64,000 bases of DNA from Planctomycetota bacterium (lineage in GTDB: Bacteria > Planctomycetota > UBA1135). The DNA is taken from NCBI GenBank assembly GCA_004295085.1, contig SHNF01000016.1, positions 1 to 64,000 of the forward strand. The letters are read 5' to 3'. The translations under genes and the position numbers were made by a program. Under the pieces are notes generated by a model that was not told the DNA's origin, ran no database searches, and was given only the letters and a program-made list of their open reading frames with translations. Of this stretch, positions 9,399 through 17,593 are shown piece by piece. Numbering within the stretch: position 1 is the stretch's first letter; each line of letters starts with the position of its first letter.

Positions 9399-10805
9399 AT
9401 GCTGTCATTCGCGACGGAGTTGCCCATTGACCACGCCCACAATCCAGGCGACTTCCTTGGCACAGTTGAGAAGTGGATCCTAGGGTCACCCCATACGCGC
9501 CTAGTTGCGGGCGACCTCGTAGCACTTGCCACTGAGTCCGAAGCGCGTATCCAGTGCGACAATGAGTCCATCGACACACTTCGAGTTGTGGACACGGAGG
9601 AGCAGGCTGCCGGCATTAGGCATGTTCGGCGCGACGGTGGGCTGGAGTGGATCATGACTGCTGTGTTCTCGCGTACAGAAGCGGACACCTGGGTTGGCGT
9701 GAGGGTGTCTTGCGAGTCCAGTCATCCGGCAGCCCGGTTGCCTCCTGCGAAGAAGCCGGTTCTCATCAAGACCATCCTTGAGACGCTAGGCGGCGCCTGC
9801 GATGGAGTGCTTCTTGTCAGCGACTCCGCGACTTACCTCGACAACACGGACATCGCACTCGCCGCTCGCTTGATTCGTGGCCAATCTGGGTGTCGCCTGC
9901 CCATCGTTTACGTTAGCGCTGGGTTTCAGGGCAACCACATCGTAGAGCCCGCCCGCTTGGCGCGTGGGCTTGCGGGCATGGCCCATGTTGTTGTTGAACC
10001 GAATCGAGCATTTTCGTTGCGTTTGAAGGTCGAAGTTGGCTCCTCGAATGTGTACGGCGGGACCATCGGTATCTATTGGCCGGATGGTGGTGGTAGGCGC
10101 TCGTTCTTCCTTGGAGGGGAGTATGCCTCTCCAGGAGGAGTCGCACGAGGGATCTTTGATGAGATCCGCACGGCCCTCACAAACAGAAGGCCATTCGACA
10201 GGTGCACCTGGGCGTATGTTCAAGAGAACGCCTCGCGCCAAATGATTCGGGCGCTTCAGGCATCAGGGTCCCAAGAAGTAGAAAAGTACATCCAAACGTT
10301 CGACAAGGAAGTTGCAGCCAAGACCCAGCGCCTCGACGAGGCCAATAAGGAGATCATGCGACTTCACAATGAGCTTCGGATTTGTGAGGCTCGCCTTCCG
10401 GCTGGCACGGGCTCACTATTGCAGACTGGCAGCGAGCAAGACCTCTATCCGAACGAAATCTTGAGCATCGTAAGAGAGGCGGTCGCGGACGCCCGAGCAC
10501 GCGTTGGTAGCGACAGCCGGCGGCACCATGTACTTGACGCTGTTCTTCACGCGAATCCTCCGACTGAGAACGACGCAGGCTATCAGCGCGAACGTCTCAA
10601 GAAGCTGCTCCGCGGCTACAAGAGTATGGATGCGCGCCTTAAGCGCAGCCTGGAGGAAATGGGCTTCTCTGTTTCTGAGGATGGAAAGCATTACAAGCTG
10701 ACATTTCAAGGTGACGATCGCTACACGTTCACGCTTCCTAAGACTGGAAGTGATCATCGTGGAGGACTCAATGCGGCAAGCGATATCGGCAGACTGCTCT
10801 TCTGA
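9399..10805 (+). CDS. Uncharacterised 468-aa protein with coiled coil, probably horizontally acquired
   Basis: I do not recognise a characterised family. An N-terminal ~90-residue segment is followed by an alpha/beta domain (about 110-270) with LPIVYVSAG, GLAGMAHVVVEP and NVYGGTIGIYWP signatures. A charged helix likely to form a coiled coil follows at about 295-330. The C-terminal ~75 residues (GKHYKLTF then YTFTLPKTGSDHRGG) could form a small HicA-like nucleic-acid-binding fold; this is a guess. Base composition is clearly lower in GC than the kinase (34/60 in one counted line, 9421-9480). The gene lies between two copies of the kinase 3' end and precedes a defence-type island. The start has a purine-rich CAGAGGA site upstream. 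Confidence 0.75.
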   Translation: MLSFATELPIDHAHNPGDFLGTVEKWILGSPHTRLVAGDLVALATESEARIQCDNESIDTLRVVDTEEQAAGIRHVRRDGGLEWIMTAVFSRTEADTWVGVRVSCESSHPAARLPPAKKPVLIKTILETLGGACDGVLLVSDSATYLDNTDIALAARLIRGQSGCRLPIVYVSAGFQGNHIVEPARLARGLAGMAHVVVEPNRAFSLRLKVEVGSSNVYGGTIGIYWPDGGGRRSFFLGGEYASPGGVARGIFDEIRTALTNRRPFDRCTWAYVQENASRQMIRALQASGSQEVEKYIQTFDKEVAAKTQRLDEANKEIMRLHNELRICEARLPAGTGSLLQTGSEQDLYPNEILSIVREAVADARARVGSDSRRHHVLDAVLHANPPTENDAGYQRERLKKLLRGYKSMDARLKRSLEEMGFSVSEDGKHYKLTFQGDDRYTFTLPKTGSDHRGGLNAASDIGRLLF

Positions 10806-10849
10806 GCGTCGGCAACCACCTTCAGTGAACGTATTGTTGCCCGGCGCGA

Positions 10850-11244
10850 CGCGTGCCGGCGCGGCCACCGACCCGACCACCGCACTCCACGAGCTCGAAG
10901 CCGCCGACAGCCGCCTGACCCGCACCCTCGACTACGCCGATGCCGATCCGGCGCTCCTCTCCACCAGCGGCGCATGCTCCCAGCTCCGCGACGAATGCCT
11001 TGGCGAGCCCCAGCGCGCCCCAGGAGCCGCGCAGGTCCGCTCCGCCGGCCTCACCGACCTCACCACCGCCGCCCAGCTTGGCTCCCCTAAACTCCGCACC
11101 ATCTCCTGGCGGAACCAGAGCCTCTTCCACGACCGCCAGACCGCCCGCCAACAAGCCGCCGACCTCCTCTCCCGCGCCCTCGCCGCGGCGCCATTCGGCA
11201 GCGAGCTGGCGGAGATGCTCCGGGAGGAACCGAAGGCACCGTGA
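10850..11244 (+). pseudogene. Diverged second copy of the kinase C-terminal coding region
   Basis: This stretch translates to a protein closely matching the last ~130 residues of the kinase ending at 9124: both contain TALxELExADSxLTRxLxYADADP, CSQLRDE, LTTAAQLGSP and NQSLFHDRQT. It lacks kinase sequence and a proper start, and carries a small internal deletion after FHDRQT. It ends in EEPKAP and a stop. The following ~100 nt also resemble the region after the intact kinase (compare 9192-9230 with 11284-11322, and the CAGGACTGGAAC string near 9370 and 11350). It is a duplicated, decaying segment and not a functional gene. Confidence 0.8.
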
Positions 11245-11347
11245 GCCGCAAGTATTGGCAGTCGTCCCCGACCATCACTCATCCAGTGGTCCGTAACCCT
11301 GTTGGGGCGTGCTGCCTCGACCTCCCTCCTCCCTTCCCGAGGTTCCA

Positions 11348-12247
11348 TCAGGACTGGAACCGTAGAGCCTCGAGCGGTGGGCCCGACGCCTTACGAACGA
11401 CCTCGCAGGCCCACTGCACCGGACTCAGGCGGAAGCCCGTTCCGACCGCAACCGGCCCGTCGTGCCAGAAAAGATCGTAGGAGCCGGCGTCGAGGCGGAT
11501 CTTGTGAATGACGACCAGGCAGTACCGGTCCATGTGACGTCGCGAGAACTGGAGTTCCCCTTCCGTCATGAAGAACTGCGGAAATCCCCGGGTGGTCCCC
11601 TTCACTTCAACGTAAATCCAGTCCGCCGAGGCCGACTTCCGCCGGACAAGGATGTCGAAGCCAGGGTTGTTTCTCGGCTGTTGCTCGGCGGTGGCGTGGG
11701 GGTAACGACGACAAACCTCGTCGAGCGCCACACGGAGGGCGAACTCCTCGACAGCCCTTAACGTTGCCGGGGACGCATATCCGGGCGCCGGCGGACGCGG
11801 CTTACCGGCGACCGGAGTTGCGGGCCCTTCTCCGGCCGCCACCGCGCCAACCTGAGCTGCCTCGACGATGCATTTGAAGTCCTCCTGGGAGATCACACGT
11901 ACGCCGGGCTGGAAGTACCCACGGCGGTCGGCGCCAGTTTCGAGGTAGTCGCCGGTGGCGTTCTTGAACGGAACGGGCGTAGGAAAAGCTTGGTAGTCGA
12001 GGATCTCGCACATGAACCGATCGGATCGATTCGGGTCGGGCGCCGTCGAGCCGACGACGCCGGTGCCGAAGTAGACCTGGGGGACCGTGCCGCCTCCGCG
12101 CTTCCGTCGACCCTGGTAGTACACGAACTGCTCCCCAGGTTGGATGATGTGCCGGTACCTCCTCGGGTACTGGTACGAGACTCCCGTCCGATCTTCGTAC
12201 GTGATGCCCGCAGCTGTGATCTCGCTTTCAGCGAACACGAGCGGCAT
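11348..12247 (-). CDS. DUF3883 protein, putative PD-(D/E)XK nuclease with N-terminal modified-base-reader-like domain
   Basis: 299 aa from an ATG whose first bases overlap the upstream stop (TGATG), with GAGGG about 8 nt before it; a longer start at 12274 is less likely. The C-terminal ~110 residues are DUF3883-like, with a nuclease-type core: Asp198 in NPGFDILV, then Glu214 and Lys216 in YVEVKG. The N-terminal ~120 residues include EQFVYYQGRRK and QVYFGTGVVG, a signature I associate with small beta domains in front of defence nucleases. It is the last gene of the ten-gene minus-strand operon and may be its DNA-cutting effector. Nuclease activity is inferred from the motif spacing only. Confidence 0.8.
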   Translation of the reverse strand: MPLVFAESEITAAGITYEDRTGVSYQYPRRYRHIIQPGEQFVYYQGRRKRGGGTVPQVYFGTGVVGSTAPDPNRSDRFMCEILDYQAFPTPVPFKNATGDYLETGADRRGYFQPGVRVISQEDFKCIVEAAQVGAVAAGEGPATPVAGKPRPPAPGYASPATLRAVEEFALRVALDEVCRRYPHATAEQQPRNNPGFDILVRRKSASADWIYVEVKGTTRGFPQFFMTEGELQFSRRHMDRYCLVVIHKIRLDAGSYDLFWHDGPVAVGTGFRLSPVQWACEVVRKASGPPLEALRFQS

Positions 12248-12537
12248 CAGCACTGCCCTCGAAAGGATCGACATGGCTGCAGCAATGCCCCGGTCCGGTC
12301 TCTCCTGTCAAAGACGTAGAGCGCGTGCTCCCCGGCCGTTGCCGTCGGAAACTCTCGAAGCTCCGCGAGCAGTTCCTGCCCGGCGTCCAGAACAAGCCCC
12401 GCATCAGCTTCCGCACCCACCGCGCCCTGACGCAGCTCAAGGATCACTTTGGGATCCACCACGTACAGATGGAGACGCTCGCCCGCCTGCGCCCTTTCAT
12501 CGCGACCAGGTTGCGTTTCGACATCGGTCATCATCAT
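12247..12537 (-). CDS. Small 96-aa operon protein, unknown
   Basis: No family recognised. The reading frame is kept from 12537 to a stop that overlaps the next ATG by one base, and it begins 11 nt after the upstream stop, so its place in the operon supports it as real. Composition is mixed, with VVDPKVILELRQG and LDAGQELLAELREF segments suggesting a compact alpha/beta fold of two repeats. It begins with three Met codons, so the exact start is uncertain by two residues. It may be an accessory or inhibitor protein between the receiver-like protein and the nuclease. Confidence 0.6.
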   Translation of the reverse strand: MMMTDVETQPGRDERAQAGERLHLYVVDPKVILELRQGAVGAEADAGLVLDAGQELLAELREFPTATAGEHALYVFDRRDRTGALLQPCRSFRGQC

Positions 12538-12548
12538 GGCGGTGCTCT

Positions 12549-13862
12549 CTATTGTTCACTTCTTCGCGGCCCCTCCCCCGGCGGGGTCGGAGTAATCGCC
12601 GTATTTAGCCGAACCAGTTCGCCCTTGGGAAGATCGGGCGTACCGGGAGACGAGATCACCGACGTGACCCGAGCGATCACTGCGGCGGCGAACGGATCGG
12701 CCAGCGCGCAGCGCCGCTGAAGGCCGTCGAGATGCTCGTAGGTAGCAATGCCTCCAGGCGCGTCGCTGATCAGGCGGCTCTCCCATGCGTGGCAAAGGAC
12801 CACGTAGTCGCCGAGCGCATCGCGCTTGCCCTGCTCCAACGGCACATTTGGGAGGAGGACGAGAGCGTCGCCAGCCTCGCCATGCGCGGCGACGATTGAG
12901 GATCCGACGGCGTTCAGCTTGTAGCCGGCAGTGCGGATCGTCGCGAGCCCCTCTCTGTCGAGCAGGACACAGCGGACCCACGTCAGCCGTCGGCCTGTCT
13001 TCTTCGGGAACTTCACCAGGTCGCACGGCGGCGTCACGACCAGGCCCAACCCGCCGTCGATCTCGATGAGATCGCCGCGCCGAACGCACCTATCCGGGGG
13101 GAAGAAGTAGTACCAGGCCGACATCAGGCGTCGCAGGCCGTTGCTCGATCCATCCTCACTGGCGGCCCTGACAATCTCTGTCAACGCTTCGCCGCCGCCC
13201 ACGGTGATCTCGTCTCGCACCTTCGAGAGAACGATGTGGACAAGGTTCTCCGGTCTCCCCTGCGCAATCGCGGAGATCTCGGCCCGCGGCACACTACACA
13301 TGTCGATGAGCGAGCGCTCGACGGCCACGAAGACCTCCTCGCGGACCTTGTCTGCGAGCTCGCCAGCTATCGTGCCCTCCCAAGCGTCGCGGATGGCCTG
13401 CGCGAGCGCGGCCGGTGTCACGGTCGCCTTTGCCCTTGGCGGTAACAGCCGCCCCTTGTGGACGGCGCGGAGCTCCCCAAGCAGTGGCTCGACGGCCCCT
13501 TCGCCCAGGTGCGTGTAGACCTGCACGTAGGCAAACGACCGCCCAAGAAGCCGCTCGATCGCAGCCAGGTTCTTCTCGTTCGTCGAGCCCGGGTACTCCC
13601 AATCGAAGACGACCGCGTGCGGTGGCAACGCACCCTCGGCCAAGGTCTGCAGCATGCCCTCGGGCGTCAGAAAGAAGCTCGGCTCGAAGTCCGACACGCA
13701 GAGGGCACGGCACAGCTCGAGAACGGCCGGCTCGCCCCAAGCCTCTTGGGGGAGTTGCTCCACCAGGTGGCGCACGAGGTCGGCATGCAGCCTCGGCGGG
13801 TGGGGTCCGGCGTACAGCTCGTGTAGCGGGATCTTGTCGTCGACGACCCAGACGCGCTTCAT
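12549..13862 (-). CDS. Receiver-like protein with large C-terminal domain, partner of the histidine kinase
   Basis: 437 aa starting at an ATG overlapping the histidine kinase stop (ATGA). The N-terminal ~150 residues look like a stretched response-regulator receiver: VVDD (acidic pair 8-9), a candidate phospho-acceptor Asp87 at the end of a VVFD strand, Thr117 and a Lys near 145. The segment between the first and third strands is longer than in ordinary receivers. The middle (150-245) is helical. The C-terminal part has a small beta domain with DLIEIDGGLGLVVTPPCDL (265-282), whose Cys could be functional. No DNA-binding domain is evident, so it may regulate a partner protein. The pairing with the kinase is direct from gene overlap; phosphotransfer is inferred. 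Confidence 0.75.
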   Translation of the reverse strand: MKRVWVVDDKIPLHELYAGPHPPRLHADLVRHLVEQLPQEAWGEPAVLELCRALCVSDFEPSFFLTPEGMLQTLAEGALPPHAVVFDWEYPGSTNEKNLAAIERLLGRSFAYVQVYTHLGEGAVEPLLGELRAVHKGRLLPPRAKATVTPAALAQAIRDAWEGTIAGELADKVREEVFVAVERSLIDMCSVPRAEISAIAQGRPENLVHIVLSKVRDEITVGGGEALTEIVRAASEDGSSNGLRRLMSAWYYFFPPDRCVRRGDLIEIDGGLGLVVTPPCDLVKFPKKTGRRLTWVRCVLLDREGLATIRTAGYKLNAVGSSIVAAHGEAGDALVLLPNVPLEQGKRDALGDYVVLCHAWESRLISDAPGGIATYEHLDGLQRRCALADPFAAAVIARVTSVISSPGTPDLPKGELVRLNTAITPTPPGEGPRRSEQ

Positions 13863-16189
13863 GACTCCCCCGTGGGCGACTTCGAGAAGTCGAGGACGAA
13901 CTGCGCGCCCCGAAGCTTTGACCGCTCTGCGGGCCGGGCGAGCCTGATGGTCGCGTCGCACTGGCCCAAGTAGTGCCGGCAGATGTAGAGGCCGAGGCCG
14001 CTCGGAGGGCTCTTCTCGCTGTAGAAGGGCTCGAAAAGATGCTCCAGCATCTTCTCTGACACGCCGGGACCGGAGTCCGCAACGATCACGGTCCGACTCT
14101 CCGCGGAGACCGCGACTTGAATCGCACCGCCGGCCCCTTCGGTCCCGATCCAGTAGATTGCGTTGTCGAAGAGGTTCGCGAACACCTGGGCGATCGCTCC
14201 GAACCGGCCCTTCACCCGGAAGTCCTCCCGCCCTACGTGCAGCAGGATCTGCGCGTCCTGCAGTGACTGAACGAAGGCGTTTCGTGCCGCTTCCACGGCG
14301 CTCCGGACCGAGAACGGCCGCGCCATCTCAGCGCGCGTGACCCGCAGCGGCGCTAGCCGCTTCACCTCCCCAAGAAGCGCGTCTGCCCGCCGCACGATGG
14401 AGTCGAGTGTCGGGGCGCCCGGAGAATTCGCACCGATCGTGTCGTGGAGCTGCCGCACGTCCGTGACGATTGCGGACGCGAGCTTACCGAGCTCGTGAAC
14501 GGCCACGCCGATGGCCAGTCCAAATCCGGCTGCCTCGAGCAGGCCCTCACGCTCGTCATCCTGAAGCTTCAGGTGTTCGCCGAGCGAGAGCAGCACCTCC
14601 GCGGCCTCGCCGATCCGCTCCGGGGCGTTCTTTCCACCAACGCGTTCGGCGATCTTCAGCGGGTCCTTGCGGAAGTCGTAGCTCTCGACCATGGCCTTGC
14701 CGAGACCGGCTGCCACTTGCGCGTGCGAGAGAAGCGTCTTGGGTGGGATGCGGCGCGACTTCGCCTTCGTCCAGTCTTCTCGAACCCGCTGCATGTGGAA
14801 CTGCAACTGGTCGACGGCCGATCGAGTCAGCCGCGCCAAATCGCGGTAGGCGCGGGTCTCGATCATTCCCTCGCGACTCGAGCGGTCGCGCAACGCAAGA
14901 GTGCGCTCCTGGGCGAGCTCGATCTCGCCGGCAAGGTGGTAGTAGCTGATGTTTGAGCTCTTCTTGATCTGCGCAATCGCCAGTCCCAACCAGTCAACTT
15001 TTGCGCTTTGCTGGGCCGGAAGCGTGGCGAGCCCGTCGCGGTAGATCGTGATGCCGCCGAACTGGTCGAGATAGTCGGTGACCTCCTTGAACTCGGGATC
15101 CAGCCACTCCCGGAACCTTAGCCATGCCCGAGCATGCAGAATGAACGGTCCGCACTCGGGACGTCGGAGCGTCGTCCCGTCCGCCTTCCAGTACTTCGTA
15201 TCCGTGCCGCGCAAGTCCAGCTTCTCCTGATGCTTGAAAGGCCTTAGGCTCTCGTTCAGCGCGGCGGGAGGAATGAAAGCGAGTTCCAGATCGGCCTTGC
15301 CCTCCTCGTCGACGAGCGCGAGCAGGTCGAATGGGGCGGCCACACGCTCGAGCGGCGATGCGAGTTCATGTTCGGATACGTGTGGACTCGAGAAGCGCGG
15401 CTCGAAGCCTTCAGGGGCGCGTCGTGGCGAACGCAGCGCGTTCACAGACCGACCGACGTCAACGATCTGTTCGCGCGTCCACTGATAACCGGGACGGCCA
15501 CCGTAGCAGCAGATGACCGTACCCGATCCCTTCGCGCCATAGTCGGCGGTGGGAGGCTGGTGCCGAAGGGTCAACTCGACGTCGTGGAGGTCTATCGGCG
15601 CACCGTCGAGCGATTCGAAGCGACTCCAGTCGATCTTCAACTCCCACTCGAGCGCGTCGTCCCTGGTCTTCGTTCGCAGCCACAGGAAGCGTCCCAGCCT
15701 GTGCGTGGCAAGGCGTCCGATTCCTTTCTCGCCGAGAGGAAGACGGCCACCATGCGCTTCCTTGAGCCTGTCCACGAGTGCGTCGAAGGTCTTCTGCGAA
15801 CCACGTTTCGCTGCCGATTCGCGCTCGGCACGGAGCTGCTCCTTGATCCGGGCGCGACGAGTCGTCGCCGGTCTGAGCCAGCCGGCGACCAGATCCTCGT
15901 GGGACATACCCGAACCGTCGTCGGCAACCTCGATGATCGGACCGGGCAGGTCCTTGTAGTCTTTCCTCCTGCGGGTGTCGGGTTCGAAACCAGGCACCCC
16001 TTCCAGCGTAACGCCGCAGACGGACGCACCGGCGTCGTAGGCGTTCTTGACCAATTCCAGAATGCCCACCTTCTCCGAGCCGATTAGCTGCTCGCCGAGG
16101 ATCGAGATGAGCCTTGCGTCGGCGACGAACTTTACCTTCTCGTCGGATGGCGTCGGCGGCGCGACCGCCTGCTTACGAGACTCGGTCAT
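13859..16189 (-). CDS. Double-GHKL protein: Hsp90/MORC-like ATPase fused to a complete histidine kinase
   Basis: 776 aa. The N-terminal module has ELVKNAYDAGA (45-55), ADDGSGM (89-95) and GEKGIGRL (153-160), the N, G1 and G2 boxes of Hsp90/MutL/MORC-type ATPases. The C-terminal module is a full histidine kinase: a candidate phospho-acceptor His565 in VAVHELGKLAS, an N box at about 672-678 (NLFDNAI), G1 DSGPG (705-709), LFEPFYSEK and G2 SGLGLY. No transmembrane segment is seen, so both act in the cytoplasm. The stop overlaps the receiver-like gene by 4 nt, and its 5' end overlaps the previous gene by 17 nt. A nucleotide-driven sensor that signals to the receiver-like protein is the simplest reading. 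Confidence 0.88.
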   Translation of the reverse strand: MTESRKQAVAPPTPSDEKVKFVADARLISILGEQLIGSEKVGILELVKNAYDAGASVCGVTLEGVPGFEPDTRRRKDYKDLPGPIIEVADDGSGMSHEDLVAGWLRPATTRRARIKEQLRAERESAAKRGSQKTFDALVDRLKEAHGGRLPLGEKGIGRLATHRLGRFLWLRTKTRDDALEWELKIDWSRFESLDGAPIDLHDVELTLRHQPPTADYGAKGSGTVICCYGGRPGYQWTREQIVDVGRSVNALRSPRRAPEGFEPRFSSPHVSEHELASPLERVAAPFDLLALVDEEGKADLELAFIPPAALNESLRPFKHQEKLDLRGTDTKYWKADGTTLRRPECGPFILHARAWLRFREWLDPEFKEVTDYLDQFGGITIYRDGLATLPAQQSAKVDWLGLAIAQIKKSSNISYYHLAGEIELAQERTLALRDRSSREGMIETRAYRDLARLTRSAVDQLQFHMQRVREDWTKAKSRRIPPKTLLSHAQVAAGLGKAMVESYDFRKDPLKIAERVGGKNAPERIGEAAEVLLSLGEHLKLQDDEREGLLEAAGFGLAIGVAVHELGKLASAIVTDVRQLHDTIGANSPGAPTLDSIVRRADALLGEVKRLAPLRVTRAEMARPFSVRSAVEAARNAFVQSLQDAQILLHVGREDFRVKGRFGAIAQVFANLFDNAIYWIGTEGAGGAIQVAVSAESRTVIVADSGPGVSEKMLEHLFEPFYSEKSPPSGLGLYICRHYLGQCDATIRLARPAERSKLRGAQFVLDFSKSPTGES

Positions 16190-17591
16190 CTTGCCCTCCG
16201 CACGACGAAGTACCCGCGTCGCGTGCGATCCGCGCGCGAAGCGCTGGGACGATTTCCGGCTTGACCCTGATCAGGAACTCGCGATCGAAGCGGCTGCCAC
16301 CGGAAAAGATGAGGTGGCCGCCGAGATCCGTCTTTGCCCCAGCGTACACAGCCTCGAACATCGTGTCGATCTCGGCGAGCCGCGCCTCTTCCAGGGCCAG
16401 TAGACATGCCGTGAACGCTACGGTACGGCCCGGAGTGAACCCAATCTCCCTGTACACGAGCTCGAAGGCCCTCGCGAAATACAAGAGGGACTCCCACCGG
16501 GTGCACGGGCGAGCTTGCCCGACGTTGAACACGCGGGCGGCGGCCTCAAAGAACCGACTGTCGAGGAACCTCCGGATCGTCTTCGGGTCTTCCAGCAGCG
16601 GTGCCCACACCTCAACCGCCCGCCGCGTATCGGGCAGCGGCTCGTAGACGGTTTCGGACGCGCGAGCATCACGCCGGCGGCCAAGGAGTCCAATGTCGAC
16701 GTAGTGCTCGAGGCGCGGCCGGACGTGGTGTCGGTGGATCTTGAATCCCGGCTGCGCGGTCGCGCCCCGTTCGATGAATGCAAGCAAGCCGCGGCGGGCG
16801 CTGCGGGACGGCGGACATTGGTCGGTCTTGGCCGCGCTGGCGCCCTTCGCGACCCGCTCATGATAGGCATGTAGCGCCTTCATCTCAAGAGCGGAATCTA
16901 TTCGCGCGCCGCGGCCGAAGCCGTCGATCAACTTCTTAGTTGCGGCCGCGAGAAGCTCGGGATCGTTCTGGCGCCGGGACAGAAACTCCCGCAGTAGGAA
17001 CGGCGTCACGGCGTCGTTCTCCAGCAACGCCCACATGTAGAGGGCCCGCACGGCCAGCCGTCGTCCGACATGAAGTGGGTTCGACGACGCGCGGCCCTCG
17101 AGCAGTGCCGGGTCGTGCTGCAGCAGGAGTTGCTTGAGAATGTAGCCCGTCTCCGTGAGGGCGTACGTCTCGGCGAGCAGGCCGAGGTGCCTTGCGTGCT
17201 CCAGGAATACTTCCGATCGGTCCGGAGCGAGCGGTCCAAGATGAGACGGCATGCACCGCTGAAGCAGCCACAGGTGGCTCACGTACCGGAAACCGCCCCT
17301 CGGTTGATCGGGCCGCAACACGGCGATTGGATCACGCGAGTTCTTGCTACCGCCGCGCTCGCGCTGTCGCTGGTGATCCTGCCGGCTCAACGCTTGCCGG
17401 CCCTCGTCGTCGATGTAGGCGAGGAACTCCGCCGCCTCGGCCGCGTCTTCGTAGACCCTTCGGAAGACGAAGCCGTCGAACCGCCGCCGCAGCGCCGTTC
17501 GGGTGTCGAGCTGCCGTCCCGCCGTCAGGACGACGCAGTTCACGTACCCGAGCCGCACCTGGCGCTCGTCGAGTTCCTCGAGCAGGCGCAT
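16173..17591 (-). CDS. Unknown 472-aa helical operon protein
   Basis: No known domain recognised. The start is the ATG two nt after the HerA-like gene stop; the longer open frame upstream is Arg/Pro-rich shadow. The protein is predominantly helical and looks built of winged-helix-like and bundle segments (LGLLAETYALTETGYILKQL is typical of a wHTH with a wing). There is no nucleotide-binding motif and no clear active site. Its position directly after the HerA-like ATPase, with a 2-nt gap, suggests a stable partner or adaptor of that ATPase. The 3' end runs 17 nt into the histidine kinase gene. Confidence 0.75.
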   Translation of the reverse strand: MRLLEELDERQVRLGYVNCVVLTAGRQLDTRTALRRRFDGFVFRRVYEDAAEAAEFLAYIDDEGRQALSRQDHQRQRERGGSKNSRDPIAVLRPDQPRGGFRYVSHLWLLQRCMPSHLGPLAPDRSEVFLEHARHLGLLAETYALTETGYILKQLLLQHDPALLEGRASSNPLHVGRRLAVRALYMWALLENDAVTPFLLREFLSRRQNDPELLAAATKKLIDGFGRGARIDSALEMKALHAYHERVAKGASAAKTDQCPPSRSARRGLLAFIERGATAQPGFKIHRHHVRPRLEHYVDIGLLGRRRDARASETVYEPLPDTRRAVEVWAPLLEDPKTIRRFLDSRFFEAAARVFNVGQARPCTRWESLLYFARAFELVYREIGFTPGRTVAFTACLLALEEARLAEIDTMFEAVYAGAKTDLGGHLIFSGGSRFDREFLIRVKPEIVPALRARIARDAGTSSCGGQDDRVS

Positions 17592-17593
17592 TT

